NCBI RefSeq assembly: GCF_009498035.1
Contig: NZ_CP034550.1
Span: 1-64,000, forward strand
Reading direction: 5' to 3'
DNA: 64,000 nt
Source of the DNA: Saccharothrix syringae
GTDB lineage: Bacteria > Actinomycetota > Actinomycetes > Mycobacteriales > Pseudonocardiaceae
The notes below the pieces were generated by a model. It did not search any database and was not told where the DNA came from. It was given only the letters and a program-made list of their open reading frames with translations. Positions 30,824 to 39,628 of the stretch are shown piece after piece (the first letter of the stretch is position 1; every line of letters starts with the position of its first letter). The translations under genes were made by a program, and so were the position numbers.

Positions 30824-32005
30824 TCAGCCCTGGGTGCGGAAGACCAGTGACGAGTGGCCGATGCGGACGACGTCGCCCTCCGCGAGCTGCCAAGTCTGCA
30901 CTGGCGTGCCGTTCACCGTGGTGCCGTTTGTCGAACCGAGATCAGCGAGCATGGCACTGTGCCCGTCCCAGGTGATCTCCAGGTGCCTCCTGGAGACCCC
31001 GGTGTCGGGGAGCCGGAAGTCGGCCTCCTGGCCGCGGCCGACCACGTTGCCGCCCTGCTTGAGGTTGTAGGTGCGGTTCGAGCCGTCGTCCAGGTGCAGC
31101 GTGGCGTTCAGCTGGCGGGGACCGGCCTGGACCGCCGGCGGGGCGTAGCCCTGGTCGTAGCCGGGCTGCTGGCCGTAGCCCTGCTGCCCGTAGCCCTGGT
31201 CGTAGCCCTGCTGCTGGCCGTACCCCTGGTCGTAGCCCTGCTGGCCGTAACCCTGCTGGCCGTAGCCCTGGTCGTAGCCCTGCTGGCCGTACCCCTGGTC
31301 GTAACCGCCGGGGGCGGGCTGCTGGCCGTACCCCTGGTCGTACCCGGGCTGCTGCCCGTAGCCCTGGTCGTAGCCGGCGGGCGCGGGCTGCTGGCCGTAG
31401 CCCTGGTCGTAGCCCTGCTGGCCGTACCCCTGGTCGTAACCGCCGGGGGCGGGCTGCTGGCCGTAACCCTGCTGCTGGTCGTAGCCGTGCTGCTGGCCGT
31501 AGCCGCCCTGCGCGTAGGGGTCGTAGCCGGGCTGGCCCTGTCCTTGTCCGTAGCCGGGAGGCTGGCTCATGGATCCGTCTCCTGCAGTGCGAGGTGGTGC
31601 TGACCGTCGGCTGGCAACTTTCACGTCGGGGTCGACGGACGAGCTGGTTCGGAACTGTCCGGTGTGCAGCGCGTCGGAGCGCTCCAGGGAGACTACGACG
31701 TCACCATAGGTATCCCATCCGCTCTCTTCGAGGTGCTCCCGGATGGAGTCCCCCAGAAGCTGGGTGATGCGTAGTTCATCCTGGCCGTCCCCGGCAAGCC
31801 GATCGTGGTCCTGCGGACCCAGCAGGACCTTGAAGTGGTTCGGCGCGAGCAGCCTGCCACCCGCCAACTCGCGGATGTTGCCCTCCGCCTCCCGCTGCAG
31901 TGCCTGGGCCACTTCCTGCGGGACGACGTTGCCGCCGAACACACGTGCGAAGGTGTTGCCCACGATGCCTTCGAGACGGCGCTCGAAGCGCTGTACGAGG
32001 CCCAC
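30824..32005 (-). CDS. fhaA: FHA-domain protein FhaA with DUF3662 and a Tyr/Gln/Gly-rich linker
   Basis: A 393-residue protein. The N-terminal DUF3662 domain (1-120) starts [26 protein letters not shown] long low-complexity linker (about 145-300) of [10 protein letters not shown] repeats follows, then a C-terminal FHA domain (about 305-393) with [22 protein letters not shown] and [10 protein letters not shown]. FhaA is a PknA/PknB substrate that binds the lipid II flippase homologue MviN in mycobacteria. GTG 32005 with the ribosome-binding site GGAGGG is preferred to upstream in-frame codons. The prion-like linker may drive condensation; that is inference. Confidence 0.95.
   Translation of the reverse strand: MGLVQRFERRLEGIVGNTFARVFGGNVVPQEVAQALQREAEGNIRELAGGRLLAPNHFKVLLGPQDHDRLAGDGQDELRITQLLGDSIREHLEESGWDTYGDVVVSLERSDALHTGQFRTSSSVDPDVKVASRRSAPPRTAGDGSMSQPPGYGQGQGQPGYDPYAQGGYGQQHGYDQQQGYGQQPAPGGYDQGYGQQGYDQGYGQQPAPAGYDQGYGQQPGYDQGYGQQPAPGGYDQGYGQQGYDQGYGQQGYGQQGYDQGYGQQQGYDQGYGQQGYGQQPGYDQGYAPPAVQAGPRQLNATLHLDDGSNRTYNLKQGGNVVGRGQEADFRLPDTGVSRRHLEITWDGHSAMLADLGSTNGTTVNGTPVQTWQLAEGDVVRIGHSSLVFRTQG
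31137..31565 (-). repeat. Tandem YGQQ/YDQG-encoding repeats in fhaA
   Basis: About 430 bp of imperfect tandem copies built from GGCTACGGCCAGCAG- and GACCAGGGCTAC-like units encode the linker of FhaA. Copies are near-identical at DNA level, so length variation between strains and assembly errors are both plausible. Confidence 0.85.
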
Positions 32006-32039
32006 GGCAACCCTCCGACTCGGTCGACTTCTCCCTCCG

Positions 32040-32045
32040 ATCGTA
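32040..32045 (-). promoter_or_regulatory. Possible -10 of the fhaA operon promoter
   Basis: On the minus strand TACGAT lies 35 bp before the fhaA start. The hexamer 17 bp further upstream (GTGTAC) is a poor -35. Confidence 0.35.
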
Positions 32046-32075
32046 TCCGGGGTGACGTGCCGGTACACGGGGCGA

Positions 32076-32106
32076 TTGGTAAGTCGGCGCGAAGGCGTGC
32101 TAGTGT
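32076..32106 (+). promoter_or_regulatory. Promoter of tRNA-Leu
   Basis: TTGGTA (32076-32081) and TAGTGT (32101-32106) are spaced 19 bp apart and end 15 bp upstream of the tRNA. Confidence 0.45.
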
Positions 32107-32121
32107 TCCTCCCGTCGCTCC

Positions 32122-32207
32122 GGGCGAGTGGCGGAATGGCAGACGCGCACGGTTCAGGTCCGTGTGTCCGAAAGGACGTGGGGGTTCAACTCCCCCCTCG
32201 CCCACCA
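32122..32207 (+). tRNA. leuT: tRNA-Leu (CAG anticodon), CCA encoded
   Basis: A class II tRNA. Acceptor GGGCGAG pairs with CTCGCCC. The anticodon stem CACGG/CCGTG encloses TTCAGGT with anticodon CAG at 32155-32157. A long variable arm (TGTCCGAAAGGACG) and T-arm GGTTCAACTCC follow. The 3' CCA is encoded (32205-32207), unlike in the other two tRNAs. Confidence 0.97.
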
Positions 32208-32210
32208 GTA

Positions 32211-32250
32211 GCACCGGGGCCCCGAAATGTCGGGGCCCCGGTGCTTTTTT
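32211..32250 (+). terminator. Rho-independent terminator of tRNA-Leu
   Basis: A 15-bp perfect stem (GCACCGGGGCCCCGA with its complement at 32230-32244), loop AATG, then TTTTTT. It is the strongest canonical terminator in the window. Confidence 0.95.
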
Positions 32251-32599
32251 GCGCCCCTTTTCCCCTTCCGGGTCGTTGATCTGGATCTTTCCGCGCGGGG
32301 CGCCCCCGTCCGGTCCCGCCGGGGCACCGGTGCGGCGGATCGTGCCTGGTGTCAGCTATTCGGACGCGTCCGTTCGTGTTCCGGACGACGGTGGAGGGCT
32401 TGCGTCGCCGGTACGTGTGTGAGCGGTGTGATTAGCGTTACTCCGCTTCGGGGTGGCGCAGCGCGGCCGATGGGCGGCCGGCGTGCCGACCGGACCCGGG
32501 GTGCCGGCGGCGCGCGGCTCGGCCGGTCGGCGGTGCCGGGTGGGGGCGGGTCGGGGTACTGATGGGCCGCCGGTGGCGGGTGCCCGCGGGAAGGTGCTG
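32251..32599. other. Gene-free region before the SARP regulator
   Basis: About 350 bp with no gene supported. Only the last bases (GGAAGG, about 10 bp before ATG 32600) have an evident role as ribosome-binding site. No heptamer direct repeat or clear promoter was recognised. Confidence 0.5.
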
Positions 32600-35302
32600 A
32601 TGGCGGTGGAGTTCCGGGTCCTGGGCCGGGTCGGGGCCCTGGTCGGCGGCGAGCCGGTGGACGTCGGGCACGCGCGGCAGCAGTGCGTGCTGGCGGCGCT
32701 GCTGGTGGAGGCCAACCGGCCGGTCACCGCCGAGCGGCTGGTGGCGCGGGTCTGGGCCGACCGACCGCCGCACCGGGCCAGGCAGGTGCTGAGCAGCTAC
32801 GTGTCCCGGCTGCGGCGGGCCGGAGTGGAGATCCGGCGGCGCGCGGGCGGGTACGTGCTGGTCGTCGAGCCCGAGCGGGTGGACCTGCACCTGTTCCGGC
32901 GACTGGTGGAACGGGCCCGCGCCGAGGGCGACGAGCGGGCTTCGGAGTTGCTGGAGCGGGCTTCGGGGTTGTGGCGCGGCGAGGCGTTCGAGGGGCTGGG
33001 CACGCCCTGGGCGGTCGCGGTGCGCGAGGCGCTGGCGCGCGAGCGGTCCGCGGCCGACGCGGCCCGGGTCGAGGTGGCCCTGCGGCTGGGCCGGCACGAG
33101 GAGGTGCTCCCCGGGCTGGTGGCGCGGGTCGCGGCGGACCCGCTGGACGAGCGGCTGGTGGGGCGGCTGGTGCTCGCGCTGGACCGCTCGGGGCGGCGCG
33201 CCGAGGCGCTGGCGGCCTACGAGCGGTTGCGGGAGCGGCTGGCCGAGGAGCTGGGCACCGATCCCGGGGTCGAGCTGCGGGAGCTGCACGAGCGGGTCCG
33301 CGGCGGCGGGTCGGTCGGCGCGGGCCCGGTGCCCCGGCAGCTGCCCGCGCCGCCCAGGGCGTTCACCGGGCGCGTCGAGGAGCTGGCCCGGCTGGACGCG
33401 GCGGTGGGTGCCGCCGCCGGCGGCGCGGTGGTGATCTCGGCCATCGGCGGTGCCGGCGGCGTGGGCAAGACCTGGTTGGCGCTGCACTGGGCCCACCGGC
33501 GGGCGGACCGCTTCCCGGACGGGCAGCTGTTCGTCGACCTGCGCGGGTTCAGCCCGGAGGGTGAACCCATGCCGCCCGCCACGGCGGTGCGGGGGTTCCT
33601 GGACGCGCTGGGCGTGGACCCCGGCCGGGTGCCCTACGACGTGCGCGCGCAGGAGGCGCTGTTCCGGGAGCTGGTGGCGGGCAGGCGGATGCTGGTGGTG
33701 CTGGACAACGCCGCCGACGCCGACCAGGTCCGGCCGCTGCTGCCGGGGAGCGGCACGTGCGCGGTGGTGGTGACCAGCCGGGTGCGGATGACCGGGCTGG
33801 GCGGGAGCGGGTCGGTCGGGCACCTGCCGCTGGACGTGCTGTCCGACCGGGAGGCCCGCGCGCTGCTGGCCGCCCGGCTGGGCGCGGCGCGGGTGGACGC
33901 CGAGCCCGCCGCGGTGGGTGAGCTGATCGGGTTCTGCGGCGGGTTCCCGCTGGCGCTGGGCATCGTGGCCGGTCGCGTGGACACTTACCCGGGGTTCCCG
34001 CTGTCCGCGTTCGTCCGGGAGCTGCGGGAGGCCGGGCTCGACGCGCTGGACGACTCCGACCCGGCGGCGAGCCTGCCCGCGGTGCTGTCCTGGTCCTGCG
34101 CGGCGCTGGAGGCGGCGCAGGCGACCGCGTTCGCCCTGCTGGGGATCGCGCCGGGGCCGGACGTCGGGCCGGCGGCGGCCGCGGAGCTGCTGGGCGTGCC
34201 GGTGGAGCGGGCCCGGGAGCTGCTGGCGGGGCTGGAGAACGCCTCGCTGGTGACCTCCGACGCGCGGGGCCGGTACCGGATGCACGACCTGATCAGGCGG
34301 TACGCGGTGGAGCGGGCCGGGTCGCTCCCCGCAGGCGGGCGGGACGCCGCGGTGCGGCGGGTGGTGGACTTCTACCGGCACACGGCGCACGCGGCCGACC
34401 GGCTGCTGTACCCGCACCGGCAGGCGGTGGACGTGGACGCGCCGGCGGGCCGGGTGGAGGAGCTGGGCGACACCGCGGCGGCGCTGCGGTGGTTCGAGGC
34501 CGAGCACGCCTGCCTGCTGGCCGCCCAGCAGGTCGCCTCGGGGCGGGGGTGGCGGCGGGCCGCGTGGCACCTGGCCTGGGCGCTGACGACGTTCCACTAC
34601 CGGCGGGGGCACCGGCGGGAGGAGCTGGAGAGCTGGCACGTCGGCCTGGCCGCCGCACCCGGCGCGGTCGAGGAGGGGCTCGCCCACCGGCACCTGGGGC
34701 GGGCGTACGCCGAGGTGGGGCGGTACGAGGAGGCGATCGGGCACCAGGGGCGGGCGCTGGGGCTGGCGGCCGGCGACCTGCCCAACCAGTCGCTGGTGCA
34801 CCACGCGATGGCCTGGACCTGGGCCCGGCGCGGGGACGACCGCAAGGCGCTGGAGCACGTCACCGAGGCGCTGCGCATCTCGCGGGAGCTGGACGACCCG
34901 GTCCGGGAGGCGGACGCGCTCAACGCCGTGGGGTGGTACCGGGCGCGGCTCGGCGAGCACGGGCGGGCCCGCGAGCACTGCCGGGCCGCGCTGGACCTCT
35001 ACCGCGCCCACCGGGACCGGGAGGGCGAGGCGGCCGTCCTGGACAGCCTCGGGTACGTGGAGCGCGAGGCCGGGCGCTGGGGCGACGCGGTCGTGCACCA
35101 CGAGCGGGCCCTCGACCTGAACCGGGAGCTGGGCAACACCTACGAGATGGCCGGCGCCCTGGACTGCATCGGCCGGTGCCGCGCCGGCCTGGGCGAGGTC
35201 GACCGCGCTCGCACCGCCTGGCGGGAGGCGCTGGAGATGTACCGCGAGCAGGGGCGCGACGAGGACGTCGAACGCGTGCGCGCCTCGCTGGCCTCCCTCT
35301 GA
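32600..35302 (+). CDS. SARP/AfsR-type regulator with NB-ARC and TPR domains
   Basis: A 900-residue large SARP. The winged-helix DNA-binding domain (1-95, MAVEFRVLGRVGALVGG to YVLVVEPERVDL) is followed by the bacterial transcriptional activator domain (about 100-245). The NB-ARC ATPase (about 255-560) has the P-loop GGAGGVGKTW near residue 285 and RMLVVLDNAADADQV as Walker B. TPR repeats run to the end (for example EEAIGHQGRALGLAAGD). AfsR-like proteins activate secondary-metabolite or developmental genes, often after phosphorylation. ATG 32600 with GGAAGG is chosen although the frame is open upstream. No biosynthetic cluster is adjacent, so it is probably a global or orphan regulator. Array B begins 6 bp after its stop. 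Confidence 0.92.
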   Translation: MAVEFRVLGRVGALVGGEPVDVGHARQQCVLAALLVEANRPVTAERLVARVWADRPPHRARQVLSSYVSRLRRAGVEIRRRAGGYVLVVEPERVDLHLFRRLVERARAEGDERASELLERASGLWRGEAFEGLGTPWAVAVREALARERSAADAARVEVALRLGRHEEVLPGLVARVAADPLDERLVGRLVLALDRSGRRAEALAAYERLRERLAEELGTDPGVELRELHERVRGGGSVGAGPVPRQLPAPPRAFTGRVEELARLDAAVGAAAGGAVVISAIGGAGGVGKTWLALHWAHRRADRFPDGQLFVDLRGFSPEGEPMPPATAVRGFLDALGVDPGRVPYDVRAQEALFRELVAGRRMLVVLDNAADADQVRPLLPGSGTCAVVVTSRVRMTGLGGSGSVGHLPLDVLSDREARALLAARLGAARVDAEPAAVGELIGFCGGFPLALGIVAGRVDTYPGFPLSAFVRELREAGLDALDDSDPAASLPAVLSWSCAALEAAQATAFALLGIAPGPDVGPAAAAELLGVPVERARELLAGLENASLVTSDARGRYRMHDLIRRYAVERAGSLPAGGRDAAVRRVVDFYRHTAHAADRLLYPHRQAVDVDAPAGRVEELGDTAAALRWFEAEHACLLAAQQVASGRGWRRAAWHLAWALTTFHYRRGHRREELESWHVGLAAAPGAVEEGLAHRHLGRAYAEVGRYEEAIGHQGRALGLAAGDLPNQSLVHHAMAWTWARRGDDRKALEHVTEALRISRELDDPVREADALNAVGWYRARLGEHGRAREHCRAALDLYRAHRDREGEAAVLDSLGYVEREAGRWGDAVVHHERALDLNRELGNTYEMAGALDCIGRCRAGLGEVDRARTAWREALEMYREQGRDEDVERVRASLASL

Positions 35303-35308
35303 CCCCGA

Positions 35309-35396
35309 CGTGCCACGCCCTCAAGACCCGCGAGTCGAACCTCCAGCCCCCTCGTGTCGAACGCCCGCGACCCCCGAGTTCGACATTCGCCGACCC
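35309..35396 (+). repeat. Array B: four tandem 22-bp units
   Basis: Units start at 35309 (CGTGCC), 35331 (CGAGTC), 35353 (CGTGTC) and 35375 (CGAGTT), exactly 22 bp apart, ending in runs such as ACCCG or CCCC. They belong to the same family as array A. Unit 2 is identical to one unit in the inverted half of array C. The array starts 6 bp past the SARP stop codon. Confidence 0.9.
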
Positions 35397-35818
35397 CTGC
35401 GCCGCGAGTAGGGGTGGTGCGGGTGGGGCTGGTGCGGTTGGCTGGTGTGAGCTGGGTCACCCGGGCTGGCGGTGCGGGACCGCCTGGTGGGGTGGTCGGT
35501 CGTTTTGGCGCGGCGAGCGGTCGGTGAAGTGCGGGGCGATGCGGGTTTCACCCCCTCGGCGCCGGGTACTCCAGGCGTCGCACGCACACTCTGAGCATGA
35601 CTTTCCAGGTCCGCGGCGCCTCGGGGTCACCCGGACGGCAGCACCGCCGGACCGAAGTCGCCCGCGCCGCCGTCGACCGGTCACCGATCGGTCGACGCCG
35701 CCGATCGCAGGAGCCCGGCGGAGCCGCGAGCGGGGCAGGGGTCACCTGGTACGCCTTATCCAGAGCACGAGTCGAAACGCGGCGGACCACCCGCCGTGGT
35801 TGCCGAGGAGGCCCTGGC
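35397..35818. other. Gene-free region after array B
   Basis: About 420 bp between array B and the next gene. G/T-rich sequence around 35410-35530 shows no convincing hairpin or promoter. An ATG at 35597 is in frame with the next gene, but its translation is low-complexity Arg-rich and lacks a ribosome-binding site, so it is not used as start. Confidence 0.4.
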
Positions 35819-36436
35819 GTGAGCAGCACCCCAGCACGGATCGCGGACACCGACAACACCAGGGCGCTGTCGGCCACCGCGATCCCCGTTCCCGAACTGC
35901 CCGGTTCCGCCGAGGAGCTGGCCGCCGCCGCGGCGGTGCGCCTCGGCTGGCACGGCGTGGTGCTGCCCGAGATGGTCCTGATGGGGCGTCGCGTGATCGT
36001 CGTCGCCGAGCTGCTGGCCGACGCGCACGCCGAGCGCGTGTGCCTGGGCGCCGGTCCCGAGTCGGACCGGGCCACCGTGTCCACCTGGGTGTGGCCGGAG
36101 ATGGACGGGCGGGTGCCGCCGGCGGCGGTCCGGATCGTGGGCGTGCTGGCGGTGGCCCGGCACTGGCGGACCGCGCTGGCCTCGGCGGTGCCGTTCGCGC
36201 GGTTCGGCAACGCGGCGGTCGTGCTGCCGTCCTCGGTGGCCTTCACGCACGACTACCTGGCGAACTGCCTGGCGCGGGTGCGTCGGTACGGCGTCTCGGT
36301 CCTGCTCGCCGACGAGGAGCGGGAGCTGAGCACCGACGTGGCCGGGCGCAACGAGACGGTGCCGGTCGAGGACACCGCGACCACCCGATGGGTGAACGAG
36401 CTGGTCTACGAGCGGGTGCTGGCCACCGCGTCCTGA
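35819..36436 (+). CDS. Conserved-looking hypothetical protein, function unknown
   Basis: A 205-residue soluble protein with no signal peptide or transmembrane helix. GTG 35819 has the ribosome-binding site GAGGAGG. The sequence is globular and mixed (RLGWHGVVLPEMVLMGRRV, AAVRIVGVLAVARHWRTALASAVPF, VNELVYERVLATAS) without a recognised domain or catalytic motif. Codon use is normal for the genome. It precedes an NAD(P)-binding protein by 15 bp, so the two may be cotranscribed, but nothing else indicates a role. Confidence 0.7.
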   Translation: MSSTPARIADTDNTRALSATAIPVPELPGSAEELAAAAAVRLGWHGVVLPEMVLMGRRVIVVAELLADAHAERVCLGAGPESDRATVSTWVWPEMDGRVPPAAVRIVGVLAVARHWRTALASAVPFARFGNAAVVLPSSVAFTHDYLANCLARVRRYGVSVLLADEERELSTDVAGRNETVPVEDTATTRWVNELVYERVLATAS

Positions 36437-36451
36437 TCTAGCGTCTCCACC

Positions 36452-37105
36452 ATGCGGGTAGCCATCGCGGGTGGGCACGGGAAGATCGCGTTGCGGGTGC
36501 AGCGGCTGCTGGCCGCGCGGGGGGACGGCGCCACGGCGCTGGTGCGCGACCCCGGGCACTTCGCCGACGTGCGGGACGCGGGTGGTGACCCCGTCCTCTG
36601 CGACCTGGAGGCGGCCGACGCCGCCTCGGTCGCGCGACACCTGGGGGGCGCGGACGCCGTGCTGTTCGCGGCGGGCGCCGGGCCCGGCAGCGGGATCGCC
36701 CGCAAGGACACCGTCGACCGGGGCGCCGCGGTGCTGGTGGCGGCCGCGGCGGAGGCCGCCGGGGTGCGGCGGTTCGTGCAGATCAGCAGCGGGAACGTCG
36801 GTGGCACCACCGGTGACGAGGTGTTCGACGCCTACCTGCGCGCCAAGGGCGAGGCGGAGGACGACCTGCGGGAACGCGACCTGGACTGGACGATCCTGCG
36901 GCCGGGGCGGCTGACCGACGACGAGCCGACCGGGTTGGTCGAGGTGTCCGAGCGGCGCCTGCGCGGGTCGGTGCCGCGCGGTGACGTGGCGGCGGTCGTG
37001 GTGGCGCTGCTCGACCGGCCGGGCACGGTGCGGCGCACCTACGAGCTGATCTCCGGGGACGTGCCGGTGGCCGACGCGTTCGGGCCCAGCACGCGGTCCA
37101 GGTAG
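36452..37105 (+). CDS. NAD(P)-binding Rossmann-fold protein (atypical SDR, YwnB-like)
   Basis: A 217-residue SDR-like protein. The N-terminal VAIAGGHGKIALRVQRLL is the dinucleotide-binding loop; VRDPGHFADV and VQISSGNVGG follow, with a YxxxK-like YLRAKGEAE. It ends with the typical WTILRPGRLTDDEPTG segment of NmrA/SDR_a5 proteins. It probably binds NAD(P)H for redox sensing or an unidentified reduction. The 3' end overlaps the convergent FAD oxidase gene by 67 bp. Confidence 0.85.
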   Translation: MRVAIAGGHGKIALRVQRLLAARGDGATALVRDPGHFADVRDAGGDPVLCDLEAADAASVARHLGGADAVLFAAGAGPGSGIARKDTVDRGAAVLVAAAAEAAGVRRFVQISSGNVGGTTGDEVFDAYLRAKGEAEDDLRERDLDWTILRPGRLTDDEPTGLVEVSERRLRGSVPRGDVAAVVVALLDRPGTVRRTYELISGDVPVADAFGPSTRSR

Positions 37106-38358
37106 GCGTTGGTGAACTTGCCGGTCGGGTCCAGGCGGGCGCGCAGCCGGCGGAAGTCGTCGAGGTGCGGGTAGTCGCCGCGCAGGTCCTCGGCGGTGCG
37201 GGTGTGCATCTTGCCCCAGTGGGGGCGCCCGCCCGCGGCCCGCGCGATTCGCTCGAAGGTGTCGAAGTACTCCCGGTACGGCATGCCCAGGTACTGGTGG
37301 ACGGCGACGTAGGCGGTGTCGCGGCCCTGCGCGGTGGACAGCCAGATGTCGTCGGCCCGGGCCACCCGGACCTCGATCGGGACGATGACGCCGTGGGCGA
37401 GCCGCGGGATCGCGGTGCGCAGCTCGCGCAGCACGTCGTGCAGGGCGGCGCGGGGGACGGCGTACTCGGTCTCCACGAAGCGGACCCGGCGCGGGGTGAC
37501 GAAGACGCGGTGCGAGACGTCCCGGTAGACGCGCTCGGAGACCAGCGAGCCGCAGAGCCGGTTCAGCGACCTCGTGGTGGCCGGCACGGCCCGCGCCAGG
37601 CGGCAGACCAGGCCGAAGGCGCCGTTCTCCACGACCTCGTACTCGTAGAACCGGCGGGCCGCGGAGAGCGGGGCGGGCGGCTCGTCGACGCGGTTGTTGC
37701 GCTTGAGGATGACCCGGTCGCCGTGCGGGAACCAGTGGAACTCGACGTGGTCCTCGGTGGCGGTGAGGTGGTCGAACCCGTCGAGCACCGCGTCCAGGCG
37801 GGCCGGGGACTCCCTGGCGTGCAGCACGAACGCGGGCACGCACCGCAGCGTCACGGTGCTGATCACGCCGAGCGCGCCCAGGCCCACGCGGGCGGCGTGG
37901 AACAGGTCGGGGTCCTGCTCGGCGGAGCAGCGGGCGGTGGTGCCGTCCGCGAGGACCAGCTCCAGGGCGGCGACCTGCGTGGCCAGGCCGCCCAGCGCCG
38001 CGCCGGTGCCGTGGGTGCCGGTGGAGATGGCGCCGGCGACGGTCTGGGCGTCGATGTCGCCGAGGTTGGCCAGGGCCAGGCCGAGCACGTCGAGCAGGGC
38101 GTTCAACTGGCGCAGCGTGGTGCCGGCGCGCACCGTGACCAGGGTGCCGGACACGTCGGCGATGCCGGTCCAGCCCACCAGGTCCAGGGCCGTGCCCGGC
38201 GCGACGGCGATGTCGTTGAACGAGTGCCCGCTGCCGCGCGGGCGCACGCTGGAGGCGGTCGCGACCACCTCGGCCAGCTCGTCGGCGCTCGTCGGCCGCT
38301 CGACCCGGTGCGGGGTCGCGGACGCGGTGCGCGCCCAGTTGGTCCACGGGGTGCCCAA
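37039..38358 (-). CDS. FAD-linked oxidase, alditol oxidase / D-arabinono-1,4-lactone oxidase family
   Basis: A 439-residue flavoprotein. The FAD-binding PCMH domain (1-170) includes PRGSGHSFND, where the His is the usual covalent FAD attachment, and STGTHGTG. The C-terminal ALO domain includes HQYLGMPYREYFDTFE and RPHWGKMH, characteristic of alditol oxidases (sugar-alcohol oxidation with H2O2 formation) and related lactone oxidases. The start is TTG 38358 with a good GGAGGT. It is divergent from the D-amino-acid lyase-like gene across a palindromic operator. The exact substrate is unknown. Confidence 0.9.
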   Translation of the reverse strand: MGTPWTNWARTASATPHRVERPTSADELAEVVATASSVRPRGSGHSFNDIAVAPGTALDLVGWTGIADVSGTLVTVRAGTTLRQLNALLDVLGLALANLGDIDAQTVAGAISTGTHGTGAALGGLATQVAALELVLADGTTARCSAEQDPDLFHAARVGLGALGVISTVTLRCVPAFVLHARESPARLDAVLDGFDHLTATEDHVEFHWFPHGDRVILKRNNRVDEPPAPLSAARRFYEYEVVENGAFGLVCRLARAVPATTRSLNRLCGSLVSERVYRDVSHRVFVTPRRVRFVETEYAVPRAALHDVLRELRTAIPRLAHGVIVPIEVRVARADDIWLSTAQGRDTAYVAVHQYLGMPYREYFDTFERIARAAGGRPHWGKMHTRTAEDLRGDYPHLDDFRRLRARLDPTGKFTNAYLDRVLGPNASATGTSPEISS

Positions 38359-38381
38359 GGCCCACCTCCGGGGAAGACGGT

Positions 38382-38400
38382 AGGTGAAACGCTTTCACCT
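38382..38400. promoter_or_regulatory. Palindromic operator in the divergent promoter region
   Basis: AGGTGAAACGCTTTCACCT has perfect 8-bp arms (AGGTGAAA and TTTCACCT) around CGC. It lies midway in the 60-bp gap between two divergent genes. The TGAAA-CG-TTTCA core resembles LacI/GalR-family operators. A single site could control both genes. Confidence 0.75.
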
Positions 38401-38418
38401 TTCAAGTACGGTGAGCCC

Positions 38419-39600
38419 ATGCGCACGCGCCTCGACACCGCGACGAAGGAGCACGACCCGCCGTTCGCGATCGTCGACCTCGACGCCTTCGACGGCAACG
38501 CGGACGACCTCGTGCGCCGCGCGGGCGGCCTGCCGATCCGGGTGGCCAGCAAGTCCGTGCGGGTGCGCGCGCTGCTGGAGCGCGTGCTCGACCGGCCCGG
38601 CTACGCGGGCGTGATGTGCTACTCGCTGGCCGAGGCGCTGTGGCTGTCGGACCACGACCTGTCCGACGACCTGCTGGTGGCCTACCCGACCGTCGACCAC
38701 GGCGCGCTGCGGCGGCTGGCCGCCGACGAGCGGGCGCGCGGGCGGGTGACGATCGTGGTCGACTCGGTCGAGCACCTGGACGTGGTGCGGGCCGCCCTGG
38801 GCGCCCACCACCCGCCGATCCGGGTGTGCCTGGAGCTGGACGTGTCGTGGCGACCGGCGCCCGGCCTGCACGTCGGGCCGCGGCGGTCGCCGGTGCACAC
38901 CGCCCGGGACGCCGGCGAGCTGGCCGCGGCGATCGCGCGCCGGCCGGGGTTCCGGCTGGTCGGGGTGATGGCGTACGAGGGGCAGATCGCCGGGCTGGGC
39001 GACCGCCCGCCGGGGCGGCCGGTGCGCGGCGCGGTGCTGCGGTGGGTGCAGCGCCGCTCGGCCGCCGAGCTGGTGGAGCGCCGCGGTGCCGCGGTGGCGG
39101 CGGTGCGGCGGGTGGCCGAGCTGGAGTTCGTCAACGGCGGCGGCACGGGCAGCCTGGAGGTCACCGGCGCCGACCCGGCGGTGACCGAGCTGGCGGCCGG
39201 GTCCGGGCTGGTCGGGCCGACCCTGTTCGACGGGTACCGGGGGTTCCGGCCGCGGCCCGCGGTGCTGTTCGCGCTGCCCGTGGTGCGCCGCCCGGCGCGC
39301 GGGGTGGCCACCCTGTTCGCGGGCGGCTACGTCGCGTCCGGCACGGGCACCCCCGACCGGCTGCCCAGCCCGTACCTGCCGGTGGGGCTGAAGCTGCTGC
39401 CGCTGGAGGGGGCGGGCGAGGTGCAGACCCCGGTGGTGGGCCGGGCGGCCGACTCGCTGCGCCCGGGCGACCGCGTGTGGCTGCGGCACGCCAAGGCCGG
39501 CGAGCCGGCCGAGCGGTTCACGCACTACCACCTGGTGCGCGGTGACGCGGTCGAGCGGACCGTGCCCACCTACCGGGGCGAGGGGCAGTGCTTCGGCTGA
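38419..39600 (+). CDS. PLP-dependent amino acid deaminase/aldolase (D-threonine aldolase/DSD1-like)
   Basis: A 393-residue fold-type III PLP enzyme. An alanine-racemase-like N-terminal barrel begins PFAIVDLDAFDGNADDLVRRAGGLPIRVASKSVR, where the Lys of ASKS is the expected PLP Schiff base. The C-terminal DSD1-type domain has the metal-binding HYHLVRGD near the end. Relatives are D-threonine aldolases and D-serine dehydratases; the substrate cannot be read from sequence. ATG 38419 is 18 bp past the shared operator. With the oxidase it may form a small catabolic unit. Confidence 0.88.
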   Translation: MRTRLDTATKEHDPPFAIVDLDAFDGNADDLVRRAGGLPIRVASKSVRVRALLERVLDRPGYAGVMCYSLAEALWLSDHDLSDDLLVAYPTVDHGALRRLAADERARGRVTIVVDSVEHLDVVRAALGAHHPPIRVCLELDVSWRPAPGLHVGPRRSPVHTARDAGELAAAIARRPGFRLVGVMAYEGQIAGLGDRPPGRPVRGAVLRWVQRRSAAELVERRGAAVAAVRRVAELEFVNGGGTGSLEVTGADPAVTELAAGSGLVGPTLFDGYRGFRPRPAVLFALPVVRRPARGVATLFAGGYVASGTGTPDRLPSPYLPVGLKLLPLEGAGEVQTPVVGRAADSLRPGDRVWLRHAKAGEPAERFTHYHLVRGDAVERTVPTYRGEGQCFG

Positions 39601-39628
39601 CGGGGCGTTCGGCTGACCGGGTGTCCGG

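Noticed and set aside
32600..35302. Biosynthetic gene cluster around the SARP regulator
   Set aside because: No PKS, NRPS, terpene or RiPP genes flank it; neighbours are tRNA, a hypothetical protein and redox enzymes.
38382..38400. parS site
   Set aside because: The palindrome shares GAAAC/TTTCAC elements but does not match TGTTTCACGTGAAACA; no parS was found in the window.
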